Position numbers and translations under genes: made by a program. Under the pieces are notes generated by a model. That model did no database searches. It was given only the letters and a program-made list of their open reading frames with translations, and was not told the DNA's origin. Positions 12,052-23,648 of a stretch of DNA of 64,000 nt are shown one piece after another. This stretch comes from Monilinia fructicola (lineage: Eukaryota; Ascomycota; Leotiomycetes; Helotiales; Sclerotiniaceae): NCBI GenBank assembly GCA_008692225.1, contig VICG01000004.1:2516001-2580000 (forward strand), read 5' to 3'. How positions within the stretch are numbered: position 1 is the first letter of the stretch; each line of letters starts with the position of its first letter.

Positions 12052-14626
12052 CTATTCGGCATGAATAAGATCTTTAGGCAAGAAAGCCCAAATTGTACCC
12101 ACAATCGCCATCACAGAGCTAATAGCAATTAAGCAATAATCCAAGATTAACTCTCTCCTGCTAATCTCCTTTCCAAAAATCTTGACATAGAATAGAAGCG
12201 GCAAAATAACACAAATCGAAAAGCACAAAGCCGAACCCATGAATGCCATAATACTATCGAACGCCGGAAAAATTATAGCGATGATCACGAACACGATGAG
12301 AACCATGATGCGAATGACGACTTTGAGGATGCCGCGAGTGTAGCCTGAAATCCCGGTAAGTGCCTGCGATTCGGGCATGGAGCGAGAATCAAACCCGCAA
12401 AGCAATTCGATTGTCGATACGATGGGGCGGGCATTCAGGGGAACCTTGGTCAAAGGAATAATCGCAATAAAAACGCATATCATAAGAGATAAGCTGCGGG
12501 GGTAGCTTGAGTTTCCAATAATGTTGGCCGTTACTTCGTCCATGACATTGTCTGTATAAAAGTTAGCAGCTAGCTGGTATAATAGCCCCTGCTAAAGAAA
12601 CTATGATTGAGAGCAAGAAGAATGGGCTAACGAAGAAGAAAAATACAAGATAGTGTAATGGTGCTTGAAATCTAAAGACTGATGGGACTATACCTCCAAA
12701 CATTAGTATTCCAGCCAACGCAGTGGTAGCATCGAGCACGTACTATGAAGTGTTAGCACAATGTAGAGGTGGAGGGAGAATAGAGCTTACTGTAAAACTG
12801 AATGTATATTTGACCGCCTTATCGAACTTATGCGTATGTCTCATGTCGCGATAAATATTGGGAAAGACCGAGTGTCCTCCCCAAGGGGACATCATCAATC
12901 CAAATGAAAGTGGAAGCGTGAGCCACTTCAAAGCAATAGAGTCAGTAAGGAGTACAATGGCCAAAAAAACATCACCAAAATCCTCAATCTTGAAAAATTC
13001 GGGCTAGTGAAGGATTATTCGTATTGGGTCTGGTCGTTGATACTCGAATGTACCAGTACGGATAGGACTTTGAATGTTTACCAAAGCGATGTTCGATATG
13101 TGAGGGAATTCGAGCATGAGGATAAATAAAAGAACGAAACCAAAAAAAGTAACATGCAGATTGACTTACGTTGGCTGGAAATATGTATTGGGTTGCTGGC
13201 TCCAGTAAAGAACCGGGAGTTCGTGGCGTTACAAAACCGTCAATTAGTATTATCAATACAACTATAACAGTTAGTCGAGTGTCGGAGTTGGGGATCTTTG
13301 TTACATACTGGAAAAGCACGATATTATCCCAAGAATGCTAGTAAAACTCAACAAACGTAAAGGGACAAAATTAAGCGGTATTAACAGAAGACCGCAGAGG
13401 ATTTTCCACTCGTTTACGCCCACGGAGGGAATTAGCGAGTTTAAGGAATCTGCGAAGAGAACAATCAAAGCGACACATGCCGCAAGAAGCTCCATGGTGA
13501 AAAGTATACTAGTTGCTATGTTTGCCTTGCGGCCATAGGATGCATGGGCAAGGTCTGCGAAACTTAGGAGACTGTGATCCCGATCCATACATTTAGCCAA
13601 TAACTTTGCAGTATATGATGTTACCAGGGCCGATAGCAATAGTAATATCATACCGCATAACAATCCCGAATACTTCAGGCCCATTGGGAGACTGAGCAAA
13701 CCAACTCCAATGAGGACATTTGTAGAGTTAAGGATTGTTTGTGGGAGGGTGGACTGCCCCTCAACCACAAGCACAATTTTTCCATCTTCTTCGACCTCTT
13801 TAACAACCAGAGGCAGATGTTCACTGTCTGCAACGTTTGCACCTGAAGCTTGTTGTTGTCGCCAGAGTTGGCCGGCATGAACCATTGATGATTCATTTAA
13901 GGTTGAACGTAATGTTCCGTAAGATGTTCCATAGCTTCCTGCTAAAGGAGTTGACAGGTGAGGAGCAATCGCGAAAATAGATTGGCCTCCCCTTACACTT
14001 CCTTGGACGCTTTCGTAATCGCCTTCATTGAGACGCTCTCCTTCTGACTTCTTGTGACCGACAACTCGAGACAGGTTGCTCATTATTTCATCTCCAATTG
14101 CAGATTCATCATCAACTGCATTATCTGAAGTCGATCTCCGTAGCTGCTCTCTGATCAAGGAGGAGCGAGGTATTCGTCCATAATCCGTTTGCAATCCTCC
14201 ACTTTCTGGATCTTCGTCGCCATTTCCTCCATTGATTTCCTCAGCAAATACGAATGATGGCCGGCGCGGAGTAATCTCATGGAAACCGGAAGCTCGGGTC
14301 AAACTTCGCGCGAAGTTTTCGATACTGTTCACACCTCCAGCATGGGCAAGAGAGGTGAATCGCATAGCAATCGAAGACCTTGGAAAGAAGAATTAGCCAT
14401 GCATATATGCGACAAGGGAAAGAAACGAATACCTTCGTCTTCTGAGGCCTTCATCCTCTCCGTTGTGATCACCAGGAACTAAATAATCAGATTCTGCGGA
14501 TGGGGAGAAATCACCAGAGTCAAATCGTACACTTCGATTACTACTGATAGAGCCTCTGGGTGATCCTGATGTACCATGTTCATATTCGTAAAAGGATGTT
14601 GGATTCCGATTGGGAGGGAGTGCCAT
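12052..14626 (-). CDS. AVT1: Vacuolar amino-acid transporter, AVT1-like (AAAP/SLC32 family)
   Basis: Proton-coupled amino-acid transporter of the AAAP family, expected in the vacuolar membrane. Six exons fit exactly (14433-14626, 13309-14378, 13170-13261, 12791-12925, 12694-12742, 12052-12551), all with GT...AG introns, giving 679 residues with no frame break. The N-terminal 240 residues are hydrophilic and Ser/Arg/Glu-rich, as in Avt1. The transporter domain starts at TILNSTNVLIGVGLLSLP, the family's first helix. PLSFGLMMSPWGGHSVFPN and IYRDMRHTHKFDKAVKYTF are hallmark blocks between helices. Further helices run to a short tail ending LIHAE. The third intron is longer than most here (about 244 bases). 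Symbol transfer from yeast is by similarity; the substrate is not shown by the sequence. Confidence 0.88.
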
Positions 14627-15864
14627 AATGAGGTAAGAAATTATTAGTTATTGTGATCTCACCAAATGCGCAGAGAGGAAGCAGATATCGAAGGAGTCGA
14701 AGGAGTTTTGGATGAAATGCCCAACTCTTCCGTCCTTTCTTTTGTAACAACTGCTTGGCAAAAATGGAAATCTGCCGAAGAGAAATCACACGAGCAAATT
14801 TGACATGGTCAATCAAATTACCAAGTTAAGTTTGAGTGAGTGATATGAATAATGTATCAATGTGTGCTAAAGTGCGATCTAGAAAGTATTTTGTCATTAG
14901 TGCCCGCTCTTCGCCCTTATCAATGAATCTCTTATCGTACTTTTTGATAATACCCACCGGTGAGTGACCTACTGCGTATACCAGCCAAGGTACGGGAAGA
15001 TGATAATGTACAGAGTATGTACTGTAAAGCACCCCCAGTCATAGTAAGTACTGGGCAGGTCCACGGGTATGCAAAAACGATTCTTATTTATGCTTAAAGA
15101 TGAATTTTATATTACTTTTTTTGGTCTCTGCCATTGTTTTCTTCCTCTGTACAGCCACACTTTTCCTTCCATCTGTCACTTTGAGCTGAGCTATTCTGGT
15201 TTGAGTTTATTCATGAAAATTTTTCAGAATCTCCAAACTTGCCATCGAGACTTCAATGGTCAAGTTTGCCTGCAAGCAATATAATATAAGATTAGGATAA
15301 AAACTTGATAATGCAAGAGCAGAGCAAGTATGGAGTAACCATTGCATGGGTTAGAGGCCCACACCACTAACCTATAAGATCCATGACATAAAAGAACCAT
15401 GTAAAGGAAAAGCACATACGATAGATATGGTATTGGCCGAAGACCGCAAGAATCAAGATCCCCCGCCACCCCATCTTCGAACACCTCTGCTCCGTATAGT
15501 AAATCCCCCATGCCATTGAGATGTTGACTGTTTCGAATTACGAACAGGTACAATCGCAACGCTTGATTAGGCGATTGTCGTCTCGTATATACAGTATATT
15601 GATTATGAGATGCCGAAACCTTCCTCGAGGCTGGCTGACCCACCATGTGAGATTTGTAGTCTGAGCAGTTTCTGCTTCTTGAGCCTAATATCGGCCCCTC
15701 AATGTTCGGAATTGAGTTGAACATTCTGCCAGATACAGGTCTGTTTCTAGTGGCGAATTTTACCCGCATGGGACAGTGATATGATATGCTGTGCGTGGTG
15801 AAGGTCTCGACCGATCTCCCACATACGATACATACTGTTGTCTGTCTGTCGCCCCTTGCATCGA
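14627..15864. other. Intergenic; one unexplained 202-codon minus frame
   Basis: This contains the promoter of the AVT1-like gene and the 3' region of BMT2. A minus-strand frame at 15260-15868 stays open for 202 codons directly after the BMT2 stop. It has hydrophobic runs near its C-terminus and a CxxC pair near the start, but I recognise no family. It could be chance or a 3' untranslated artefact. Confidence 0.35.
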
Positions 15865-16738
15865 TCAATTCTTAATGACAATTGAGAAATTGTTGCGATT
15901 ACCTCCAGCTCGAATCTCTTCCTTCTTCCATTGTCGTAGTTTTTATCGATGGCGACTGTAAACGCCAAAGATAATATACCAGCTTGTTCGAAAGCTTTTT
16001 CTTCACCAAAACATATCCCAAGCTCTCCATAATTGCCTCCAACCTAGCTTCATCCATATAACGCGAGTTATTCACGCAAGGCGATGGCAAGACCAAGAAT
16101 AAAGCCGGAAACCATTCGCTGAATCCTTCACCACTTGGACAGACGGTTTCTAGGAATTTGCGAGTTCGAAGTAACATATTCCCTCTCCCTACACCGTCTG
16201 GAACATAATTTAATACAAGAGAAAGACTGATGATATTGAACTTCTCGGTTTCGTCTTTCGGTAGTGGTCGTTCCATGAAATCTTGTTGCGTAATTCCCTC
16301 AGACTGACTATTTAGATCAATCCTCTCAACATGAAAGGTACGACTTTTCGAACAAGCATTGGTAGTGCTCAATGCTCCAACTTCCAACATGCGGACTGGC
16401 GAGTTCTTTTCAACTAACCCCTTGAGATCTTTACATAGAGGCGCTAGCCAATCCATCAAGATTTTGCTACTATCGCCACCTCTATCGTTTCCCTGTCCGA
16501 TTAGACTCGCACGTTGATAGCTTTCCAGTCCACCTTGTGAAGCAATCTCACGTGTAAGTGCCGCTGCGGTAACTTCATCTCCTTCTGCTAAAGCTTTAGC
16601 CTTTCGTTTTTCCAATGTATGGTGATTACGGATAATCGTTCGAGTAGCTTTGCTTGATATGCGTTGAGTTGGCTTCTTGATCATTGGTGGTCGACCATGT
16701 GAGAGGGACTTGAGCTTTGTTTTCTTGTTGATACCCAT
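15865..16738 (-). CDS. BMT2: 25S rRNA adenine-N(1) methyltransferase BMT2
   Basis: S-adenosylmethionine-dependent nucleolar enzyme that makes one of the m1A modifications of 25S rRNA. The start at 16738 (MGINKKTKLKSLSHGRPP) has the basic N-terminus of the family, followed by the helical stretch NHHTLEKRKAKAL. LEVGALSTTNACSKS is the SAM-binding loop, then VERIDLNSQSEGITQQDFME. The catalytic region reads FNIISLSLVLNYVPDGVGRG, and GFSEWFPALFLVLPSPCVNNSRY follows. The frame in which most of the protein reads ends early in unrelated residues. The family's conserved C-terminus (RNNFSIVIKN, TGA at 15865-15867) sits in another frame. Dropping one A from the AAAAA run near 15945 restores it, giving about 290 residues. 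It is divergent from ribosomal protein uL23. Confidence 0.9.
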
Positions 16739-17079
16739 ATTGGAGGATGTTAAAACTTCACAACTCCATGCAAAACTAGTATGAATCTTTTCGAGAATAG
16801 AAGATCTTCACGACTTTGAGAAACGGAATCTACCAATTAGACAGAAGTAATAAGATTCAATCAATATATTGTCTATTTGGGAAGACGGGAGGTAAAAAGC
16901 ATCTTTCCATGTCAATTCTCCATGGAACGGAACTCGGTAAAACTATTTTCCCGATTAGCGAAATTTTCACACACGATCCTTCAATTTAGATATTTTCCTC
17001 GATATTTTCTTGAAGCAAACCATCAACACCTCGACAACTCAATTCCAATACTAATCCCCCAGGAAGTATATCTGTCGAA
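16739..17079. promoter_or_regulatory. Shared divergent promoter of BMT2 and uL23
   Basis: The 341 bases lie between two start codons that point away from each other, so both genes must draw on this interval. GCGAAATTTTC at 16958-16968 resembles the RRPE element (AAAATTTT-like) found upstream of ribosome-biogenesis genes in fungi. No other clear site was recognised. Co-regulation is an inference. Confidence 0.45.
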
Positions 17080-17855
17080 ATGGCTCCCCCAGCAAAGAAA
17101 GGTATAGTCTCTTTTCTTCTCAATAAGCATTGATCGCATTCTTGAACGTAATATTGCCCTCTGGAAATATTACGCCCGCTTTGAAAATACGAAAATATGA
17201 AAATATTTCCAAATACAACGCGAAGGAATGCGAAAGATGCGCACCAGCAGTAGCAGATATTGCGAGTTCTTAAAGAGCGCTTGCTGATGCGTAAGTTTTA
17301 ATAGGTGCCGCCGCCAAGGGTGGTAACAAGAAGGCCAATGCCGCTGCTAAGGCTACCTTGAAGGGTGTAAGTTCTTCTATATATCTTCGTTATTGACATC
17401 AGATACTAATATTCCATCAGGTTCACTCCCACAAGGTCCGCAAGGTCCGTCTCTCGACCACCTTCCACAGACCTAAGACCCTTCAACTCTCCCGTGCTCC
17501 TAAGTACCCACGTACCTCCATCGTCTCCCAACCCCGTCTCGATGAGCACAAGGTCATCATCCACCCATTGAACACCGAGAGTGCCATGAAGAAGATCGAG
17601 GAGAACAACACCCTCGTCTTCATTGTCGACATCAAGGCAAACAAGGCTCAAATCAAGGAAGCCTTGAAGAAGCTTTACGACATTGACACCGTCAAGATCA
17701 ACACCCTCATCCGGTACGTTCAAGTTAATGCACTCGGATATGAAATACATGCTAACACAAAGTACAGACCAGATGGATCCAAGAAGGCCTTCGCCCGTCT
17801 TACCGCCGATGTTGATGCCCTTGACATCGCTGCCACCAAGCTCGCAATTGTCTAA
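17080..17855 (+). CDS. RPL25: 60S ribosomal protein uL23 (L25/L23a)
   Basis: Large-subunit ribosomal protein that binds 25S rRNA near the exit tunnel and is the docking site for the signal recognition particle and the nascent-chain complex. Four exons fit: 17080-17101, 17305-17366, 17421-17713 and 17768-17855, all GT...AG, giving 154 residues with no frame break. The N-terminus (MAPPAKK, then [21 protein letters not shown]) is the usual Lys/Ala-rich import region. [28 protein letters not shown] and RLDEHKVI precede the core fold. [40 protein letters not shown] and the end [13 protein letters not shown] are strongly conserved. An intron in the first codons, here after codon 7, is common in fungal ribosomal-protein genes. 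Confidence 0.96.
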
Positions 17856-18816
17856 ATTGTCAAACTGGGGAGTGGAATTAGGAATCTGGATTTGAGGGAA
17901 GTAAAAAGTTATTTGGTTGATAAATAAACCAGCTTTTTCTACGATTGGCTGATACCCACATCCATACGGCGTAATGAGATGAAATATTTAAATCTGTACT
18001 CCAATGCAGTACTATCCCGTCAATGACAATTCTTGATACACTTGAATTTATATATATATATGATATTGGTGATGCCCTTGTGTTTCATACGAGAGCCACT
18101 TTGAGATGCGGGAATAAACCTCTGTCTAAGCAAATACCGCGTTAGATAAAGCGGAAAGAACATATAATGAACCAATCTAGCCTTCTACGCCACATTCTAC
18201 CTGAGATCAATTCCAATGATTAAAAAGGGTAACATTCAGCATGACAGTCCTCTTATTGAATGTGGTTTTCACACACTCTGTACAGCTCCCAAATCTAGAT
18301 CCAACATCCAGACTCCCCATCCCGAATTATAAAATTCCTTCACCCACTCCGTCAAAGCAGACAAAGCACAACCTTGGAAGTCCTCAACACTTCAACCAAG
18401 CTTCCACAAAAAACGACATCATTATTCATTCATTCATTCATTCATTCATTCATTCATTCATCCTTCTCTTCTGGGGCACCCGCCCTCGCCCTCGCATCTG
18501 CTAATCATACAAAGACATGTTTCACGCATGCCGTCTTCATTTCTATCCGTATATTTCCTCTAAGCCCCGCATGGATCATCGTCTCCCGTTCATTCATTTA
18601 TCCATCGTATTGTAATGTAGTGTAGTATAGCGTAGTGCAGTGCAGAGTAAACAGAGAATCCACATGCGCATCCCGCTCCACGCCACGCCACGCCATGCCA
18701 TGCCATGCCCGCGCTTCCACTGTGCCATCCTCGACTAAATCGAGCAGTGCGATCCGCGCACCCACCCACCCATCCATAATCCTCCCGCCCCTCCCCTCCC
18801 GCTCCCTCCCGCTCCC
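17856..18816. other. Intergenic between convergent uL23 and TIM8
   Basis: No gene is seen. There is an ATTC tetranucleotide array at 18422-18462 and a CCATG/CCACG patch near 18675-18712. Both flanking genes end towards this interval. Confidence 0.5.
18422..18462 (+). repeat. (ATTC)n microsatellite
   Basis: About ten perfect copies of the ATTC unit in tandem. The FIHSFIHSFIHS peptide read through it is an artefact of the repeat. Confidence 0.9.
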
Positions 18817-19318
18817 TCAAGCACCCCCCCTCATGCGATTCAAATGCTCAATCACCGCCACGCTGCTATCCAAAAAGCGCTCCACGCAGTTCTCCGTGCA
18901 GCTGCGCTCGGCGCCCTCCAGCTTCCCGCTGCGAATGCTGCCCGTCACGCATTTCTTCCAGCAGACGTCTGTGAGCGAGTGGACGGCTGCGGGACCCCGG
19001 CGTTAGCCATCCTGCGGTTCTGGAGAGGGGATACATCCTGGCAAGGGGGATGTCGAAGAGAGAGCCCGGGATCGAAGACCGGTGATGCATGTCCCCTCCT
19101 CCTCTCCCTCCGCCTAAAATGAAGGCAAAGGCAAAAAACAAACAGACAAAAAAAAAACAACAACAGCACGCAAGGAGCAAGAAGCAAAGGGGAAAAGAAA
19201 ACATACACTGTTGGATCCTAGCCTTCTGCGTCTCGTTCACGATAAACTGCTGCAACTCCTGCTTATCCTTATCCGACAACTTGGAGAGATCCGGTGTTTG
19301 TTGGAGGGAGGAATCCAT
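18817..19318 (-). CDS. TIM8: Mitochondrial intermembrane-space chaperone TIM8 (small Tim family)
   Basis: Small Tim protein that, with Tim13, escorts hydrophobic precursors across the intermembrane space. Exon 1 (19207-19318) encodes MDSSLQQTPDLSKLSDKDKQ and ends after ETQKARIQQ. The intron ends with a CTAAC branch point and CAG. Exon 2 (18817-18986) begins VHSLTDVCWKKCV. The twin CX3C motif is complete: C-WKK-C in the first helix and C-TEN-C in the second, spaced as in the family. The result is 93 residues, normal for Tim8. The intron is long for this window (220 bases), and its low-complexity sequence produces misleading open frames. A CACGTG site lies about 215 bases upstream. Confidence 0.93.
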
Positions 19319-19817
19319 GTTTGGTTCGTTTCTTTTGTTTTGTTTTGGGTTTTCTTGATGGGTTCGGGATTCTGTAGTGAGATGTTTATGGGAAATTGAA
19401 ATTGTGTGTCGAGAGGAAGTGGATGGTTTGTTGGGTTGGAATTTGAATGATTTGATCTTGGAGCTTCATTGAGCTTCAGAAATTTTGCCGGGTTGTTGCT
19501 TCGAGGATTCTCGGCTTCGGCGTCATAAGGGTCACGTGAAGAACATCTTCTGCAGTATCACTTCAATATTTTCGAGCCGAGTACTCGCGAGTTTCAAGGT
19601 ATTAGGAGTGTTACACAATGGATATTGAAGAGTCAATCTTTGCGCTCTACGCAGTATCTATTTTGTTATTAACACTATATGAACCAACATTCATCTATAA
19701 AGTATTCAAAAGATCTGTAACCGTACCGCCATAATTTTACGCATTTTTATCTCTACCACAACTACCAAAATTACAAACCTCCCAACCAATAAATATTATT
19801 AGTTCAAAATTCTTTTC
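19319..19817. promoter_or_regulatory. TIM8 upstream region with CACGTG site; 3' side of the CorA gene
   Basis: There is no gene here. A palindromic core CACGTG occurs at 19533-19538 inside GTCACGTGAA, upstream of TIM8 on the minus strand. The remainder is AT-rich and should hold the 3' end of the CorA transcript. The regulatory role is inferred. Confidence 0.35.
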
Positions 19818-21781
19818 TTATATGTACCTATAACGTCTTGCCCATGCCAAAGCAGCAAGAGTGAAAGCCACCAACACAGCCAAGATTGAGAAGAAAGGGA
19901 TGAGGTTGTCGACGTCCCTGAAAGGGACTGAGACGTTCATACCAAACATACCACACACCAAGTTGAGAGGAACGAGAATTGATGCGAGAAAGGTGATTTT
20001 ACTGAGGACCTTGTTGGCATTGTTCCCTTGGGTGATGTTGTCGATGGAGAGTTGTGCTAGATAATTGCTGTGGGATCGAGATAGCATCTTCTCGGAGTGG
20101 CCCAAAACTGGTCATCATAGTGACAACGTGATCTTGAATGTCGCCAAGATACAGGCCAATATCCATGTGAGGGGTGACGCTGTAATTCGAATTGCAACGC
20201 TTAGTGAAACCTCTCAGGACATCGGCCTTGCCTCCAAGAAGTTTCATCAGACCCATTACATTCTTACGAACCATGCCAATCTTTCGCAAGAAGGCATGCA
20301 TGTCATCAGTGCGGGCAATGAACACTTGATCCTCAATCGTATCTGTTTCGTTGTCGATCTTGTGGATAATAGGGGCGAAAGAATCAACAATGTCATCACT
20401 GAGAAGTTGTTAGTTTGTGATCTCTACAAACGACCGGGAAGACTTACATCAAGGCATAGCAAATCCAATCACTGTTCAAAGCTAGGTAATCCTTCAACAT
20501 TGTGATGCGCTTGCGAACATGAGTTGAATGTGGGTTTGGCGAAAAGCTAAAGCTGAGTAAACCCTCTCGGAAAACAACAACATAAATATTGAACGGTTCG
20601 TATTCCTGGCCATCCTCGATTTCCACTACGCTGAAGGAACGGAAACACGCAAAGTAGTATGAAGGGAAGAGCTCAATCTTCTCTCGAGTTTCTTGGGCTG
20701 TGATATCCTCAATGGTAAGGGGGTGAACTCCAAAGGCCTTGCAGATCACTCGAATTTCGTTCTCCGTTGGATTGTTCATGTTCAACCACCAAACGCCATC
20801 TCCCTGCTGTTCTTGTGGAAGGGTGAACAGAGTTCGTATATCTTCACCTTCCAGGATGAGATCACCAAATTCTGATGCATAAATAGAGTCTACTCCGTGC
20901 GAGGAGAAGTATTCGAACCTGTTAGTGTCGAGATGTGGCTGTTGTGGGCGTGTAATTTCTTCAAGGCTAGACAAGTCCAATTTCTCATTGATTGTAGATG
21001 CTGGAGCTGAAGGGATATCGACTACCGTACCTTCGGATGTCACAATCGTAGGTATTGCACCGTTGTTTCTCAAGTCGTGGAAAATTCGAGGTTGCGTGGG
21101 GTTTACGGGCGTCTTGGAACGACTTTCCTCATCTTCAATGAAATCCTCGAGAGTGTCAAAATTGATCTGGAGCGTATCTTTAGTCGGAGAAGCGTGTAGA
21201 GGAAAGCAAACATCCTCTTCCGCCGACTTGGACGAGCCTGCGAAGCTCTTTGCATCATTCTCGTTGGTGTAGCGCCGGCTACGAAATGTGCGATGGCTAC
21301 GATGGCTTCGGTGACTGGCACGTGATTCTGTTCGATGAAGCGCATTGTGATCTTCTTGTCGCCTGGCCTCCGCGAGCACCTTCCCGGGGTTCGGGTCTGA
21401 AATAGACATCTCCCGCTCCCTTCTTCTTGCATCAGCAAACGCCTTTACTGAGCTCGGTGGTGATAAAGAACGAATGTCAGTAGTGGCTGCAGTTCCTCGG
21501 CGACTTCTATCTGCCAATCGTACAGGCATTGGAGAAACTCCTCTTGAGTCCTCATCGACAACGGCTTCCTCGAAATCTCTTGCGATTGTATTGAGTGTAT
21601 GATTTACACGTGCTAGGTCTGGACTCTGTGGAGGTAGAAGCGATGGAGCCTGCAATGAGTCGATGGTGCCGCTGCGAGAACGGGCTCTTGGGATAGGTTG
21701 TGATTGATATCTGTGATCATCTAGCTCTGGTACAGGCGTGCTGTAGCCAGTATCGAGGCAGGTATCTTCGTGTTCCGACAT
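19818..21781 (-). CDS. CorA-type Mg2+ transporter (ALR1/MNR2-like)
   Basis: CorA metal-ion channel protein of the fungal Alr/Mnr2 group, which moves Mg2+ across the plasma or vacuolar membrane. Exon 1 (20448-21781) starts MSEHEDTCLDTGYSTPVPEL and carries about 280 disordered, Arg/Ser-rich residues, then the cytoplasmic CorA domain (DGVWWLNMNNPTENEIRVIC, FGVHPLTIEDI, REKIELFPSYYFACF). After a GT...AG intron, exon 2 (19818-20398) holds the long helical part, the pore motif CGMFGMN (the CorA GMN signature) and two membrane helices, ending WARRYRYI. One extra G in a GGG run near 20104 shifts the frame just before HSEKMLSRSHSNYLAQLSID. Removing it gives about 637 residues. Plasma-membrane versus vacuolar type cannot be decided here. 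Confidence 0.92.
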
Positions 21782-23029
21782 TCTGAAGGAAACGCTTGGA
21801 AATTAAGTATATTTATTATAAGTTCTGCGCCAGAATTAGCCATTGTGCTTCGAACGTTAGAGCCATGAGAACTTACAGATTTCTAGGAAGCCAAAGCTTT
21901 CACAGTCCAGGCAGGTCGCAACGAGCGCCCACCGCTTGTTTGGCGTCAATTTGATAGTGGTCTTTGCACAGGTCCTCCCTGCACAGTGTGATTCCTGGTG
22001 AAGAATGGCTACACGTCCATCCGCTACCCCTTTTTTTTGGAATTGTACGTCGATGCGCAGTTGTATATTTTATGTTGTCTTGCTCAAGGTCCAATTAAGG
22101 GGGTTTCTTGTCGCCTCCACAGTAGGCCCAGATCTTTGCTGGACCGAGGAGGGGACGGATGAAGGAAAAGTCTTGAAGTACGAGTCCCGCCAACTTGGTG
22201 GTTTGGTATCTATGAAGCCGCCGAGGCGATAAGAGTCGAAATAATAGATATCCTGCAATTATTTTGCTACGAGAATATCAATATTGCGATACGAGACAGA
22301 ATTTGAATCGATTTGACAGTGGCTTGAGTTGTTAAGTTGTTGGTAAGAACGGAACGAGATATTTTTGTAGAGTGGTCGATCCTAAACCAATTTTTTTTGG
22401 AAGAGGTGTGAAAGGTTGGTGCGCGACCAAATGATGTTGGAAACCCTAAGTGTAGAAACTAAGGTAAGGTAGAGTAAGGTAATGTAAAGGTACTACTAGG
22501 TAAGTATAGGTAGTAGTAGGTATGGGTAGGTAGGTAAAGGTATAGGCAACCTTGGACAGGCCAAATAAATAGGTAATTATTGAGGTTTGCTCGATCGCCA
22601 CATGAAAGATATATCAAGGTGATAAATATATGTATGACAAAGCAAGCTGGGGGTTTATTGGATATGTTTGGCAAAAAAGAAGTTGAAAGGTCGAAACCAA
22701 TCTGACATTGTTTGAAATTGGAATGCAGAGCAGAGCAGAGCAGAGCAGAGGAAGGACAAGAAGTAAAGAGGTCAGGACGTGAAGAAGCGGGTGGAGGTTG
22801 GGAGAAAGCTTGAAAGGAAAATTGGTACAGTAGTGTCGTATCGGTAGTCTTGGTAGTGGAGATGCTGACTACTCGCTACTCATTTGCTCGAAAGATCAGT
22901 TCATGAATCATGAGGAGGAGGGAATGATAATAAAGATGATGATAAAAGTAATCAAAATGATAATGAATAGTAATAATAATAATGGTAATAATAATGGTAA
23001 TAATAATGGTAATAATAATGGTAATAATG

Positions 23030-23060
<31 letters not shown>

Positions 23061-23646
23061 TACTAATATCAATAGTAATAGTAATAATAAGAACAACAAT
23101 CACAAGTACTGCCCATGGATGTATATAGATGGGTACGTACCATTAGGTCGGTAGTAAAGTTATGAGCCTCATTGTTATACTGTACTTGTACTTGTCCTGT
23201 ATGCAGGATAATAAGAATCCTATTCGTCCTATTCGTCCTATTGTTCTTGTTCTTGTTCTTATTCTTATTCTTATTCTTCTTCTTATTCTTCTTATCATTA
23301 GACTTGCCGTCTGTCTGAAGGAGCTGGAGAGATATGAAGATATGAAGATCTGATTAGGTAGGTAGGCGTTAGTCCCTACTGATCTACTTATATCCACTCG
23401 GTACTTGTATTTGTATATACATACCCAAGTGCTTTATGTACTACTACCCTTCTGTTTGTGTCTATCAAAAGGTATCAAAAGGTATCAAGGTGGTATGCAT
23501 GTGTTTCCGATGTGCTTTTCTCCCAAGAGCCAAGACATTATAGTATAGTACTCTGTATTCTATCGATGGAGCACTTAAAGATTCATTCATTAGATTGTGA
23601 GAAATTCTAATTGTGTTATTAGTGTAGGTCTAAATATAAATAAATA
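21782..23646. other. Gene-free, repeat-rich intergenic region
   Basis: No coding sequence is supported. The left part is the promoter side of the CorA gene. Further right are GGTA-type repeats (22463-22550), a GAGCA pentanucleotide run (22724-22752), a TAA-rich minisatellite (22970-23085) and CTTATT/CTTGTT tracts (23225-23290). The long Asn or Leu runs in some frames come from these tracts. Confidence 0.55.
22970..23085 (+). repeat. TAA-rich microsatellite with a GGTAATAATAAT minisatellite
   Basis: Four or more copies of a 12-base unit GGTAATAATAAT pass into a plain TAA/AAT repeat. The poly-Asn reading frame through it is not considered a gene. Confidence 0.9.
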
Positions 23647-23648
23647 TA

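Noticed and set aside
18866..19318. 150-codon frame at TIM8 continuing past QKARIQQ into Phe/Leu/Cys-rich sequence
   Set aside because: The extension reads through a canonical intron; splicing to 18986 restores the second CX3C motif of TIM8.
22876..23154. Poly-Asn and poly-Ile/Leu frames on opposite strands
   Set aside because: All come from the same TAA/GGTAATAATAAT repeat and end with it.
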